Shown here: positions 17,356 to 26,663 of the stretch, in pieces
Numbering within the stretch: the stretch's first letter is position 1
How the letters are laid out: each line of letters opens with the position of its first letter
Origin: Oceanobacillus sojae
GTDB lineage: Bacteria > Bacillota > Bacilli > Bacillales > Amphibacillaceae
Direction: 5' to 3'
Length of the DNA stretch: 64,000 bases
Assembly (NCBI RefSeq): GCF_007991515.1
Contig: NZ_BJYM01000007.1
Location: 1 to 64,000 of the forward strand
Notes under the pieces: generated by a model
Database searches by the model: none
What the model was told of the DNA's origin: nothing
What the model saw: the letters and a program-made list of their open reading frames with translations, nothing else
Made by a program: the position numbers and the translations under genes

Positions 17356-18237
17356 ATGCGAGTAACTCAAAGTATGCTTTCCAATAATATGCTACGCAAC
17401 TTAACACATAGTAATACACAAATGAATAAATATATGGAGCAGTTATACACCGGAAAAAAAATATCAAAGCCTTCCGATGATCCGATGATCGCGATGAAGG
17501 GTGTATCTTACCGTTCAGAATTAGCAAGAATTAATCAATTTGAACGAAATACTTCAGAGGTGAACAGCTGGCTGGATAACACGGATGCTGCCATGGACCA
17601 GACAAACCAAGCGATGCAGCGGTTGAAGGAGCTGGCTGTAAAGGCAAGTAATGGGACAAACAGCAGTGACGAATACCAGAGCATTGTTGAAGAAGCAAAG
17701 CAGTTAAAAGAGCATCTGGTGGATATTGCTAATACGAATGTAAATGGAAGATATATTTTTAACGGTACTAATTCAGATACGCAGCCAGTAACAGTAGATG
17801 TAGAAGGCAATGTGACAACTAATTTTGCAGATGATGATGTTGTTATTGAAGTATCAAGCGGTATTACAGTAAAAGCAAATACAGATGGATCCACTGTATT
17901 TGGTGAAGATGGAGCTTTATTTGCAACCGTGGACAGCTTTATTGAACGTCTTGAAGCTGGGGAAAATATTGATGACAGTATTGGAGAATTAGATGCTTCC
18001 ATTGGAGGTATTCTGGATTCACGCGCAGAAATTGGTGCGCGTATGAATAGAGTGGAACTGGTGGAAAACCGCTTAGCTGATCAAAAAATCGTAACGACAA
18101 AGACTTTATCTGATAATGAAGATGTCGACTTTGCAGAGGCAATTACGAATCTGATTACACAAGAGAGTTTACATCGGGCAGCACTTTCAGCAGGTTCCCG
18201 AATCATCCAGCCTTCTTTAGTTGACTTTTTACGTTAA
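17356..18237 (+). CDS. flgL: Flagellar hook-associated protein FlgL (HAP3)
   Basis: A 293-residue flagellin-like junction protein. N-terminal MRVTQSMLSNNMLRNLTHSN and the KISKPSDDP motif, plus the C-terminal EAITNLITQESLHRAALSAGSRI, are typical. It lies nine bases after flgK and is terminated by the hairpin at 18312. It attaches the filament to FlgK. Confidence 0.95.
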   Translation: MRVTQSMLSNNMLRNLTHSNTQMNKYMEQLYTGKKISKPSDDPMIAMKGVSYRSELARINQFERNTSEVNSWLDNTDAAMDQTNQAMQRLKELAVKASNGTNSSDEYQSIVEEAKQLKEHLVDIANTNVNGRYIFNGTNSDTQPVTVDVEGNVTTNFADDDVVIEVSSGITVKANTDGSTVFGEDGALFATVDSFIERLEAGENIDDSIGELDASIGGILDSRAEIGARMNRVELVENRLADQKIVTTKTLSDNEDVDFAEAITNLITQESLHRAALSAGSRIIQPSLVDFLR

Positions 18238-18311
18238 TTGCAAAAGTATAACCGAAAATCTTTGGCTTAAGTATTCGTACACGTGAAAGTTATATTTTCT
18301 TACTGATTATA

Positions 18312-18352
18312 AAACACCCTGCCCATTATTCAGTCTGGAGCAGGGTGTTTTT
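18312..18352 (+). terminator. Terminator after flgL
   Basis: Perfect 11-bp stem AAACACCCTGC / GCAGGGTGTTT with a 17-nt loop and T-tail. The following yviE gene starts only 28 bases on, so its expression needs read-through or an undetected start site. Confidence 0.8.
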
Positions 18353-18379
18353 AGAAAATGAGATGGAGAGGGAATAGAG

Positions 18380-18943
18380 ATGGAAATTCCACAAATTAGA
18401 ATGCATTCACAGCAGGCTAAAATTCAAATACATACAGAACCGGTACAAGTACATATATCTCAGCCTTCGGGTGATTTGACCATCAGACAACCAGCAGCAG
18501 AAATCTCCATGCGTACAAAGCCGGGAAGGTTAAATATCGATCAAAGCCAGGCGTGGGAGGACATGAATTTATTAAGTCCCAAAAAGAGTATTGCGAAAAA
18601 TGCGCAGGCTGGTCAACAGGCGGTACTGCAGGGAACTGCCAGACGAGCACGTCAAGGCGATGCATTAATGAGAATTGAAAACAATTCAGATCCAATCAAA
18701 ACACAAGCGCTGGAAAATGGATTTACTCAGCAAAAAAGGTTGGGACTTACATTTATCCCGTCTACCTTTGCGGTGAAAACATCCTATCAACCGGCTGAAT
18801 TAGATATCCAAGTTCGAACAAATAAGCCAATTATTGAGGGGAAAATAAATAAACCAATCATACAGTATACAGCTGGAAGAATAGAAACCTCACTCGCCCA
18901 GCGACAGGAGCTGACAATAGAAGTGGTCAATACGAAAATATAA
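18380..18943 (+). CDS. yviE: YviE family flagellar-locus protein (DUF6470)
   Basis: A 187-residue protein rich in short beta-type repeats (MEIPQIRMHSQQAKIQIHTEP, VQVHISQPSGDLTIRQ). It matches YviE, conserved between flgL and fliW in Bacillaceae; the function is unknown. No signal peptide. GGAGAGGGAATAGAG precedes the ATG. It is followed 12 bases later by fliW. Confidence 0.85.
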   Translation: MEIPQIRMHSQQAKIQIHTEPVQVHISQPSGDLTIRQPAAEISMRTKPGRLNIDQSQAWEDMNLLSPKKSIAKNAQAGQQAVLQGTARRARQGDALMRIENNSDPIKTQALENGFTQQKRLGLTFIPSTFAVKTSYQPAELDIQVRTNKPIIEGKINKPIIQYTAGRIETSLAQRQELTIEVVNTKI

Positions 18944-18955
18944 GGAGTGTGCACC

Positions 18956-19402
18956 ATGAAGATGACATCTGCTTATCTAGGTGAAATTGAAGTTGACGAG
19001 TCAAAAATAATTAAATTTCCATCAGGAATACCCGGGTTTTCGGAGTCTAAGCAGTTTGTACTGCTGGAACTGCCGGATAATCCCATATTTCATATTTTAC
19101 AATCGGCAGATGATGCCAATTTAGCTTTTATCATTACGGATCCTTATTATTTATATCAGGACTATTCTTTTGAACTGGAAGCTTCAATCTTGGAATTCTT
19201 AAATATAAAAGATCGCAACGACATTGCTATCTATACAATTGTTACAGTAAATAAACCTTTTGAGAAAAGTACAATTAATATGAAAGCACCAATTGTAATT
19301 CATATGAAGGAAAATATTGCGAAACAGGTTGTTCTTCAAAAGGAAGATTATTCTTCCAGGGCGCCAATCAGTCAGCCTCTTCATGAAAAGGAGGAGAACT
19401 AA
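18956..19402 (+). CDS. fliW: Flagellar assembly factor FliW
   Basis: A 148-residue beta-barrel protein that binds both flagellin and CsrA; when flagellin is exported, FliW releases it and sequesters CsrA. Landmarks: [36 protein letters not shown], and the C-terminal NMKAPIVIH. The ATG at 18956 lies eight bases after AAGGAG; an in-frame GTG overlaps that site and is not used. The stop overlaps the csrA start by one base. Confidence 0.93.
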   Translation: MKMTSAYLGEIEVDESKIIKFPSGIPGFSESKQFVLLELPDNPIFHILQSADDANLAFIITDPYYLYQDYSFELEASILEFLNIKDRNDIAIYTIVTVNKPFEKSTINMKAPIVIHMKENIAKQVVLQKEDYSSRAPISQPLHEKEEN

Positions 19403-19626
19403 TGCTTGTACTTTCCAGAAAAAGAAATGAAGCCATTCAAATTGGAGACGATATTGAGATAGAAGTAATTGCTATTGAGGGCGATCAGGTGAAGCTGGGT
19501 ATTCGTGCTCCCAAATCAGTAGATATATATCGTCAGGAAATCTACGTAGACATCAAAAACCAAAATAACCAGGCAGCACAAATAGATCAAAATCTCTTTG
19601 ATTTCTTAAAGGGTGAAAAACTGTAA
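19402..19626 (+). CDS. csrA: Carbon storage regulator CsrA
   Basis: A 74-residue RNA-binding dimer. [22 protein letters not shown] and [19 protein letters not shown] are the canonical strands that bind GGA motifs; it represses flagellin translation in B. subtilis. The start overlaps the fliW stop (TAATG) and has AAAAGGAGG upstream, so the pair is coupled. In B. subtilis the hag target follows directly; here the next gene is flaG. Confidence 0.96.
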   Translation: MLVLSRKRNEAIQIGDDIEIEVIAIEGDQVKLGIRAPKSVDIYRQEIYVDIKNQNNQAAQIDQNLFDFLKGEKL

Positions 19627-19742
19627 ATTATATTTTTCTTTTTATTGGTTGAGCAACATGTGTTCTTCCATATATGGCACAGATAAAGTTGACAAGAACA
19701 CTTTAAAATATTGCCCTTAACCCTTTACAATTTATAAAAGAA

Positions 19743-19750
19743 GCCGATAT
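19743..19750 (+). promoter_or_regulatory. Probable SigD -10 element before flaG-fliD-fliS-fliT
   Basis: GCCGATAT at 19743-19750 matches the SigD -10 consensus exactly. At the expected 15-bp distance the -35 is TTTA (19724-19727), a poor match to TAAA. Transcription would start near 19757, 25 bases before flaG. Confidence 0.6.
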
Positions 19751-19781
19751 AAAAGATAAACAGTAAGGAGTGTAACATAAA

Positions 19782-20141
19782 ATGGTTGTAAATAAAGCTG
19801 GAGTTCAGGATACTTCATTTATCCCTCATTCCATTAAAGCTGTTACATCACCCGCTGCTTTACAATCTGATTCAAAAGACAAAGAAACAGCTTTGAAAGA
19901 AGAGAACAAAGTAGTGAGTAAAGAGCAAGTAGAGCAGGCAATTGATAAAATGAATTCATTTTTAGAGCCTGTTAGAAGAAATGTAAAGTTTGTCATGCAT
20001 GAAAAACTGGAAAAGTATTATGTTACTGTCGTTGATGCAGATAAAGATGAAGTCATACGTGAAATTCCTCCAAAAAAGATGTTGGATATGTATGCTGAAA
20101 TGGCTGATTTTATGGGCCTGTTAATTAATAAAAAGGTATAG
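19782..20141 (+). CDS. flaG: FlaG family protein (YvyC)
   Basis: A 119-residue protein with a disordered, charged N-terminus and the FlaG domain (SKEQVEQAIDKMNSFLEPVRRNVKFVMHEKL...YYVTVVD...VIREIPPKKMLDMYAEM). FlaG proteins affect filament length; YvyC sits between hag and fliD in B. subtilis. It is the first gene after a likely SigD promoter. AAGGAG is 11 bases before the ATG, slightly long. Confidence 0.9.
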   Translation: MVVNKAGVQDTSFIPHSIKAVTSPAALQSDSKDKETALKEENKVVSKEQVEQAIDKMNSFLEPVRRNVKFVMHEKLEKYYVTVVDADKDEVIREIPPKKMLDMYAEMADFMGLLINKKV

Positions 20142-20153
20142 AGGTGAGCAAAA

Positions 20154-21629
20154 ATGCGAATTGGCGGATTAGCAAGTGGAATCGATACAGAAACGATGAT
20201 TAAAGATTTGATGAATGCAGAGAGGATACCGCTCGATAAATTACATCAGGACCGTACAAAATTGGAATGGAAGCGCGATGCTTTCCGGGATGTTAATAAA
20301 ATGCTGGCCGATTTCGACCGGAATTTGATTTTTAATATGAAATTAAGCAATACATTTAATACAAAAATTATTTCCTCGACACAGGAAAATGCTGTACGCG
20401 CAACAGGGAATGCTGGTGCAAATAGCGGGACATATCGGATTGAGGTCAAGCAACTAGCTACTTCCGCGATTAATGTTGGTGACCCAAGTAAAATGAATAT
20501 TAATTCTGAAGATACACTTGATCCATCAATGGGGCCGATTGAATTTTCAACATATAATAAAGATGGAGAAAAAATAGATCATAGTTATGAAATTCAATCA
20601 GGAGACAAACTTTCTGATGTTATCAAAAGAATTAATGGTGATGTAGATAGTCCTGTTCGTCTTACTTATGATGAAAATGCAAATACAGTTATTTTAGAAG
20701 CAACAAGAACAGGACAGTACAATAAAGATGGACAAGAAATTGAATTTGAAGAAGGAAGCTTTTTCACGCAATTAGGCTTGACGCAAAGTGCAGAAAGCGG
20801 CGCTCAAAATGCCGAATTCAAATATAATGGTGCCTATGAAGTCTCAACTCAGGATAACCATTACCAACTAAATGGTGTAACCTTCCAATTTTTAAATAAA
20901 ACAGAAGGCGAAGCAACTTTAAATGTTACCAATGATATTGATCATACCGTTGATAAAATTAAAGAATTTATTGAAGCATATAATGAAATTGTCGATAAAA
21001 TAACAGAGTCGCAGCGTGAACAGGTTTTCCGTGATTTCCCGCCATTAACAGATGAGCAGAAATCAGACATGACAGAGCGTGAAATTGAGCTATGGGAAGA
21101 AAAAGCAAAAAGTGGTATGCTCAAAGGCGAAGTGGCTTTATCCAGCGGACTTACCAGCATGCGTTCAAGCTGGTACAGTGCAGTTAAAAATGATGGAGCA
21201 TTTACCTCTTTAACGGAAATTGGAATTAGTACTTCTGCTGATTATTTAGACGGAGGAAAACTGGTTATTGATGAAGAACGGCTGCGAGAAGCACTTGCTG
21301 ATGATCCTGATAGCGTTCAAAAACTCTTCTCCAATAATGCAGAAGGGGAAGGCAGAGGATTAATCAATCGTCTGGAGGATGCTGTTGAAGGCACTATCAG
21401 CCAAATTAATCAACGTGCTGGTAAAGCAACAAGTGTATCCCTTGATGGCTATGCATTAGGGAAGCGCATGGAGGATATTAATAGCCGTATTGAGAACTTT
21501 GAACGTCGTTTAGAACAAGTAGAATCGCGTTATTGGAAGCAATTCTCAGAGATGGAGCGTGCAATTTCTATGATGAACCAGCAATCCAATATGCTGATGT
21601 CAAACTTCTTCCCGGCACAAGGACAATAA
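20154..21629 (+). CDS. fliD: Flagellar filament cap protein FliD (HAP2)
   Basis: A 491-residue filament cap that inserts flagellin at the tip. The N-terminal MRIGGLASGIDTETMIKDLMNAERIPLDKL and RDVNKML, the middle domains, and the C-terminal coiled coil (KRMEDINSRIENFERRLEQVESRYWKQFSEME) are all present. AGAGGTGAG upstream. It is followed by its operon partner fliS. Confidence 0.95.
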   Translation: MRIGGLASGIDTETMIKDLMNAERIPLDKLHQDRTKLEWKRDAFRDVNKMLADFDRNLIFNMKLSNTFNTKIISSTQENAVRATGNAGANSGTYRIEVKQLATSAINVGDPSKMNINSEDTLDPSMGPIEFSTYNKDGEKIDHSYEIQSGDKLSDVIKRINGDVDSPVRLTYDENANTVILEATRTGQYNKDGQEIEFEEGSFFTQLGLTQSAESGAQNAEFKYNGAYEVSTQDNHYQLNGVTFQFLNKTEGEATLNVTNDIDHTVDKIKEFIEAYNEIVDKITESQREQVFRDFPPLTDEQKSDMTEREIELWEEKAKSGMLKGEVALSSGLTSMRSSWYSAVKNDGAFTSLTEIGISTSADYLDGGKLVIDEERLREALADDPDSVQKLFSNNAEGEGRGLINRLEDAVEGTISQINQRAGKATSVSLDGYALGKRMEDINSRIENFERRLEQVESRYWKQFSEMERAISMMNQQSNMLMSNFFPAQGQ

Positions 21630-21649
21630 TAAAGAGGGGATGACCCGGT

Positions 21650-22051
21650 ATGAGTAGTAATAAAGCGTATCAAACCTATCAAAATAACTCTGTAAATACA
21701 GCATCTGGCGGAGAGCTGACATTGATGCTCTATAACGGCTGTATTAAATTTATAAAACAGGCAATGAAAGATGTGGATAATAAAGATTTTGCTGCTAAGA
21801 ATACGAATATCCAAAAGGCGCAGAAAATTGTTAATGAACTGATGGTGACTCTGGATATGAAACTGGATATTTCCCATCAAATATTGCCATTGTACGACTA
21901 CATGCATAACCTTTTAACGGAAGCGAATATAAAGAATGATATAGAAAAATTAAAAGAGGCACTCGGCTACGCAGAAGAATTTCGTGATGTCTGGAAGCAG
22001 GTTATTCTCAAAGATCGTCAGCAGAAATTTAAACAAGGTGCTTCCGTCTGA
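21650..22051 (+). CDS. fliS: Flagellin export chaperone FliS
   Basis: A 133-residue helical chaperone: AYQTYQNNSVNTASGGELTLMLYNGCIKFI is the family signature. It binds the C-terminus of flagellin in the cytoplasm. GAGGGGATG-type ribosome site. Its stop overlaps the fliT start (TGATG). Confidence 0.95.
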   Translation: MSSNKAYQTYQNNSVNTASGGELTLMLYNGCIKFIKQAMKDVDNKDFAAKNTNIQKAQKIVNELMVTLDMKLDISHQILPLYDYMHNLLTEANIKNDIEKLKEALGYAEEFRDVWKQVILKDRQQKFKQGASV

Positions 22052-22404
22052 TGAACCGGATACTGCCTATCTACCAAATAACAGAAAGCATGCAGCAGTT
22101 ATTATTACAAGATATTGATTCCCATAATCGAGAAGAGGTAATTGGTATATTTCAGGAGAAAATAGAAGAGAGAGGGCAGCTGCTGGAAGCAATTGAGCCT
22201 CCTTATACAGAGGATGAAGAAAAACTCGGCCGGACAGTTGTGCAAATGAATAAAGGTATCGAGCAAAAAATGAAATATTTATTTTTGGCATTAAAGAATG
22301 AAATGAAACAGGTGCAGCAGCAAAAGAAATCAACAACGAGCTATTCTAACCCATATAAAAATGTACAAAACATGGACGGGATGTTCTTAGATCAAAAAAA
22401 ATAG
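22051..22404 (+). CDS. fliT: Flagellar protein FliT
   Basis: A 117-residue, mostly helical protein, translationally coupled to fliS by a one-base overlap. Weak sequence conservation is normal for FliT; position and size support the call. It is the chaperone for FliD. The C-terminal 30 residues look disordered. A terminator follows. Confidence 0.8.
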   Translation: MNRILPIYQITESMQQLLLQDIDSHNREEVIGIFQEKIEERGQLLEAIEPPYTEDEEKLGRTVVQMNKGIEQKMKYLFLALKNEMKQVQQQKKSTTSYSNPYKNVQNMDGMFLDQKK

Positions 22405-22420
22405 AAAATTAAACTGTTCT

Positions 22421-22467
22421 AAAAAAGAGGTAATTAGTATTTATTAAACTGGTTATCTCTTTTTTTG
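22421..22467 (+). terminator. Terminator of the flaG-fliT operon
   Basis: AAAAAAGAGGTAA / TTATCTCTTTTTT, 13-bp stem (one G-T) with a 19-nt loop and T-tract. Confidence 0.75.
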
Positions 22468-22587
22468 TACATTAGAAATCAATACTTTTTCTAAAAATAA
22501 AAGTCATTATTTATTCTGATTCAAATTTTGTCAAAAAATCTTTGAGCTTTTCAAGGCTTGTATATAAAGGGCTTAAAGTAATTTGAT

Positions 22588-22601
22588 AGAAAGCGTTTAC
22601 T
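22588..22601 (+). promoter_or_regulatory. cre-like site before hpf
   Basis: AGAAAGCGTTTACT matches the cre consensus at 12 of 14 positions; only the two end bases differ. It lies about 40 bp before the predicted hpf -10 element, so CcpA control of hpf is possible. Confidence 0.35.
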
Positions 22602-22640
22602 AAAAAATAGAGGTTTAGAGAAGAGAAGTTTGTGAAATAG

Positions 22641-22649
22641 TGCTATAAT
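22641..22649 (+). promoter_or_regulatory. Extended -10 promoter of hpf
   Basis: TGCTATAAT at 22641-22649 is an extended -10; there is no good -35. I did not find a clear SigB or SigH promoter, although such control is usual for hpf in relatives. Confidence 0.5.
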
Positions 22650-22682
22650 ATATTTATAAAAGTATAGAAGGAGGACACTTAC

Positions 22683-23240
22683 ATGAAATTTAATATCAGA
22701 GGCGAAAATATTGAGGTTACAAGCGCTATTCGAGAGTATGTTGAGAAAAAGATCAGCAAACTGGAAAGATACTTTGATTCCGCTCCGATTAGCGATGTGC
22801 ATGTAAATTTAAGTGTCTATAATGATGAACAGCGAATTGAAGTTACCATTCCGATGACAAATCTATTACTGCGTGCTGAGGTACAGCATATTGATTTATA
22901 TGCTGCTGTAGACTTAGCGGTAGATAAATTAGAGAGACAAATTCGCAAATATAAAACTAAAATTAATCGTAAATTTAAACAAAATGGTTCACCAAAGCAT
23001 GCTTTTGCAGAATTGGAAAAAGAAGCCAGATTAGCTACTGAAGAAAATAATGAAAATGATATTGAAATCGTACGTACAAAACGTTTTAATTTAAAACCAA
23101 TGGATTCTGAGGAAGCAATTTTACAAATGGATATGCTTGGACATGCTTTCTTCGTATTTACAAATGATCAATCCGGCGAAACAAACGTTGTTTATAAACG
23201 CCGTGATGGAAAATACGGTTTGATTGAACCGCATGTTTAA
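22683..23240 (+). CDS. hpf: Long ribosome hibernation-promoting factor HPF (YvyD)
   Basis: A 185-residue long-form HPF. The N-terminal S30AE domain (MKFNIRGENIEVTSAIREYVEKKISKLERYF ... NLLLRAEVQHIDLYAAVDLAVDKLERQI) binds the 30S decoding site, and the C-terminal domain (RTKRFNLKPMDSEEAILQMDMLGHAFFVF...YKRRDGKYGLI) drives 100S dimer formation. Acts in stationary phase or stress. AAGGAGG precedes the ATG; monocistronic with a strong terminator. Position before secA is as in B. subtilis. Confidence 0.95.
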   Translation: MKFNIRGENIEVTSAIREYVEKKISKLERYFDSAPISDVHVNLSVYNDEQRIEVTIPMTNLLLRAEVQHIDLYAAVDLAVDKLERQIRKYKTKINRKFKQNGSPKHAFAELEKEARLATEENNENDIEIVRTKRFNLKPMDSEEAILQMDMLGHAFFVFTNDQSGETNVVYKRRDGKYGLIEPHV

Positions 23241-23264
23241 ATAAAAATATAAATATACATTGAT

Positions 23265-23305
23265 AAAGAGCAGTGCACCTTTCATAAATGGTGCACTGCT
23301 CTTTT
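23265..23305 (+). terminator. hpf terminator
   Basis: Perfect 15-bp stem AAAGAGCAGTGCACC / GGTGCACTGCTCTTT with a 10-nt loop and T-tail. Confidence 0.9.
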
Positions 23306-23460
23306 TACTGGCTTTAAAAAGTGAAAAGTCGTTTTTACATGCTTTTAATTACTAATCTAATTGTAGAAAACAGTTAAATAATATAGAACTATATCAATTC
23401 ACGTAAATTTGTCGAAAAAAACATCAAAATAACTTTTTAAAGCTATTTTTGCGAGAAATA

Positions 23461-23537
23461 GTCATTATTTGCTGTCAAAATGACAATTACCCCTGGGCAA
23501 ATTGTCATTTTGTATGTCTGAAAACGTCATTTTGCTG
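23461..23537 (+). promoter_or_regulatory. Cluster of GTCATTTTG / CAAAATGAC repeats
   Basis: The core is a perfect 13-bp inverted repeat CAAAATGACAATT (23476-23488) / AATTGTCATTTTG (23500-23512) with an 11-nt spacer. Two further direct half-sites flank it: GTCATTATTTGCTG (23461-23474) and GTCATTTTGCTG (23526-23537). There is no T-tract, so it looks like an operator array rather than a terminator. It lies 60 bp before the 50-residue ORF at 23597. I cannot name the regulator. Confidence 0.55.
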
Positions 23538-23596
23538 ATTCGCAGGGAAAGAAAGGATATGATATAAACAAATTAGAAAGAAAAGGAGGCAGTTTA

Positions 23597-23749
23597 ATGC
23601 AGTATATCAACCAGCGATTATTGAATGAACTGGAACAGCGTGTTAAGCAGCAGGAACATACTATTCAACAGCTATTACGTATTGTAGCTAACCTCAACAA
23701 AAATGTAGTACAACTATCCTCTGAACAAAAAGAAAAAATACAAAAGTAG
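23597..23749 (+). CDS. Small unrecognised coiled-coil protein (50 aa)
   Basis: ATG at 23597 opens a 50-residue frame starting MQYINQRLLNELEQRVKQQE and ending EKIQK. Heptad-like spacing of hydrophobic residues (L-x6-V-x6, IQQLLRIVANL, VVQL) predicts a single amphipathic helix or coiled coil. AAAAGGAGG lies seven bases upstream and a clear terminator follows, so the gene looks real. It stands alone between hpf and secA, below the repeat cluster at 23461. Function unknown; small size and helix suggest a regulator or adaptor, but this is speculation. Confidence 0.65.
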   Translation: MQYINQRLLNELEQRVKQQEHTIQQLLRIVANLNKNVVQLSSEQKEKIQK

Positions 23750-23799
23750 TAATTTACGTACTACTCTACGCAAGGCTTCCACGCAAGATCGCCTCATTC

Positions 23800-23831
23800 A
23801 GAACTGAAATAATCGTTTCAGTTCTTTTTTT
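23800..23831 (+). terminator. Terminator after the 50-residue ORF
   Basis: AGAACTGAAA / TTTCAGTTCT, perfect 10-bp stem with a 6-nt loop and seven or more T. The rest of the spacer to 24103 is AT-rich and should hold the secA promoter, which I could not place with confidence. Confidence 0.85.
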
Positions 23832-24103
23832 ATACTTGAAGCCTGAAAATCATTTGGAAGCCTGCCTTCATGATAGAATTTAATTATGGTGAATAAGACG
23901 GGGTATGTAAGTTGTCATAACGGTTTAGGAAGTGTTATGATATTAATATTGACCATTGCCTATAAGAAATGGTAAATTAATTAGCTATTGATATCATTAA
24001 CTTTACACAATGGTATGTTATATATTTTATTTATACTACAGATGATAAACTAAATAGTGTTTATAAGAAATAAAAAGTTTCAATTAACTGAGGAGCGTTC
24101 ATT

Positions 24104-26623
24104 ATGGCAGGAATTTTAACAAAGATTTTTGGTGACGGAAATCAAAAACAAGTGAAGCGTATCGAAAAACAGGTGGATCAAATTGAAGCATTAGAGCCTG
24201 AAATGGAGAAGCTTTCAGATAATGATTTGCAAATGAAAACAAATGAGTTTAAAGAACGGATTGCAGATGGAGAGGATTTGGACAATCTTCTGGCAGAAGC
24301 ATATGCTGTTGTCCGGGAAGCTTCAAAACGAGTGCTCGGAATGCGCCCATTCCGTACACAATTAATTGGTGCAGTAGCTCTGCATAACGGAAATATCGCT
24401 GAAATGAAAACAGGGGAAGGGAAAACGTTGGCTTCAACAATGCCAGCGTATCTTAATGCACTTTCTGGTGAAGGCGTGCATATTATTACGGTCAACGATT
24501 ATTTAGCTGATCGTGATGCTAAGGTGAATGGAGAATTGTTTGGCTTTTTAGGATTAACTGTCGGTTTAAACCATAATGGTCTCCCTAAGGAAGATAAGCG
24601 TGCAGCTTATCAGGCTGATATAACCTACGGAACAAATAATGAATTTGGTTTTGATTATTTAAGAGATAATATGGTGCTGTACAAAGAACAAATGGTGCAG
24701 CGTTCATTAAACTATGCGATTATTGATGAGGTCGACTCGATTTTAATTGATGAAGCCCGTACACCATTGATTATTTCCGGGTCAGCAAAAAAATCTGCAT
24801 CTCTTTATCAGCAGGCAGACCGATTTGTGCGTACCCTGCAAATAGAATCAGATTATACGTATGATGTGAAAACAAAGGCAGTGCAGCTGACAGAGCAGGG
24901 TATTGATAAAGCAGAAAAATTCTTTTCTATTGAAAACTTATTTGATTTATCACATGTTTCCTTGACGCATCATATTAATCAGGCTTTAAAAGCACATGTA
25001 GCTATGCATAAAGATACGGATTATATGGTGGAGGAAGGCGAAGTCATCATTATTGACCAGTTTACCGGTCGTAAAATGAAGGGTCGCCGTTATAGTGATG
25101 GTCTGCATCAGGCTATTGAAGCAAAGGAAAATTTACAGATTCAAAATGAAAGCATGACATTAGCTTCTATTACCTTCCAAAATTATTTCCGGATGTATAA
25201 AAAGTTGGCCGGAATGACTGGTACAGCGAAAACGGAGGAAGAAGAATTCAGAAGCATCTATAATATGGATGTTATTGCTATACCAACGAATCAGCCGGTT
25301 GAAAGAGACGATCGGGCAGATCAAATTTATAAAACCATGGAAGGTAAATTTAAAGCTGTTGTAAATAATATAAAAGAGCGGCACGAAAAAGGCCAGCCAG
25401 TACTGGTTGGTACAGTAGCAGTTGAAACTTCGGAATTAATCTCGCAAATGCTGAAACGCGCGGGAGTAAAGCATGAAGTATTAAATGCAAAAAATCACTT
25501 CCGTGAGGCTGAAATTATTGAAAATGCCGGTCAAAAAGGTGCTGTAACCATTGCGACCAATATGGCCGGGCGCGGAACAGATATTAAACTGGGTGACGGT
25601 GTCAAAGAGCTTGGAGGTCTTGCGGTAATTGGTACGGAACGGCATGAATCACGCCGTATTGATAACCAGCTGCGCGGTCGTTCTGGTCGTCAGGGAGATC
25701 CGGGTATATCACAATTCTTCCTATCTATGGAGGATGAGCTGATGCGCCGCTTTGGGTCAGATAATCTGAAAGCAATGATGGAAAGACTTGGTATGGATGA
25801 TGACCAGCCAATTGAAAGCAGAATGGTATCCCGAGCTGTAGAATCCGCCCAAAAGCGGGTTGAAGGAAATAACTACGATGCACGTAAAACTGTCCTGTCC
25901 TATGATGATGTGCTCCGCGAGCAGCGTGAGATTATTTATAAGCAGCGCTTTGAAGTAATTGATTCTGATACTAACCTTCGTGAAATCATTATAAATATGA
26001 TTCAATCTACGGTAGAGAGAATTGTCGGTACACATACACAGGACAATGATGAAGATAATTGGAAACTGGATGCAATTGTCGAGTATGTGGAAGGTAACTT
26101 GCTAGAACAAGGCGATATTACAGCAGCTGAGCTGAAGGATAAAGAAGCAGCAGAATTAACAGGCATTATTATGGAGAAAGTTAACGGCCGCTATGATGCA
26201 AAAGAGGAAGAACTTACACCTGAGCAGTTTGCTGAATTTGAAAAAGTTATCTTACTGCGTACAGTTGATACGAAATGGATGGATCATATTGATCAAATGG
26301 ATCAGCTGCGCCAGGGTATTCATTTACGTGCGTATGGACAGAACGATCCGTTGCGTGAATATCAAATGGAAGGCTTCACTATGTTTGAAGAAATGATTGC
26401 AAGTATTGAAGAAGAAGTCTCCAGATATGTCATGAAGGCACAAATTCAAGAAAATCTGCAGCGTCAGGAAGTAGTAAAAAATACACAAGCTGTTTCCGGC
26501 GGTGGAGAAGGCCAGAAGAAGAAATCAAGAAAGCCTATTGTAAAAAATAATACAGTTGGCCGAAATGATCCTTGTCCTTGCGGCAGTGGGAAAAAATATA
26601 AAAATTGTCATGGCAAGCAATAA
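24104..26623 (+). CDS. secA: Preprotein translocase ATPase SecA
   Basis: An 839-residue SecA, normal length. Nucleotide-binding domain 1 has Walker A MKTGEGKT and Walker [17 protein letters not shown]; the preprotein cross-linking domain, NBD2 ([23 protein letters not shown]) and helical scaffold follow. The C-terminus ends with the zinc-binding tail [20 protein letters not shown]. It drives protein export through SecYEG. GAGGAGCG precedes the ATG. It is followed by prfB, the conserved order. Confidence 0.98.
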   Translation: MAGILTKIFGDGNQKQVKRIEKQVDQIEALEPEMEKLSDNDLQMKTNEFKERIADGEDLDNLLAEAYAVVREASKRVLGMRPFRTQLIGAVALHNGNIAEMKTGEGKTLASTMPAYLNALSGEGVHIITVNDYLADRDAKVNGELFGFLGLTVGLNHNGLPKEDKRAAYQADITYGTNNEFGFDYLRDNMVLYKEQMVQRSLNYAIIDEVDSILIDEARTPLIISGSAKKSASLYQQADRFVRTLQIESDYTYDVKTKAVQLTEQGIDKAEKFFSIENLFDLSHVSLTHHINQALKAHVAMHKDTDYMVEEGEVIIIDQFTGRKMKGRRYSDGLHQAIEAKENLQIQNESMTLASITFQNYFRMYKKLAGMTGTAKTEEEEFRSIYNMDVIAIPTNQPVERDDRADQIYKTMEGKFKAVVNNIKERHEKGQPVLVGTVAVETSELISQMLKRAGVKHEVLNAKNHFREAEIIENAGQKGAVTIATNMAGRGTDIKLGDGVKELGGLAVIGTERHESRRIDNQLRGRSGRQGDPGISQFFLSMEDELMRRFGSDNLKAMMERLGMDDDQPIESRMVSRAVESAQKRVEGNNYDARKTVLSYDDVLREQREIIYKQRFEVIDSDTNLREIIINMIQSTVERIVGTHTQDNDEDNWKLDAIVEYVEGNLLEQGDITAAELKDKEAAELTGIIMEKVNGRYDAKEEELTPEQFAEFEKVILLRTVDTKWMDHIDQMDQLRQGIHLRAYGQNDPLREYQMEGFTMFEEMIASIEEEVSRYVMKAQIQENLQRQEVVKNTQAVSGGGEGQKKKSRKPIVKNNTVGRNDPCPCGSGKKYKNCHGKQ

Positions 26624-26663
26624 TCTGGCATAGACAATGAAAAGCTGTAAATGATGTTAGAAG

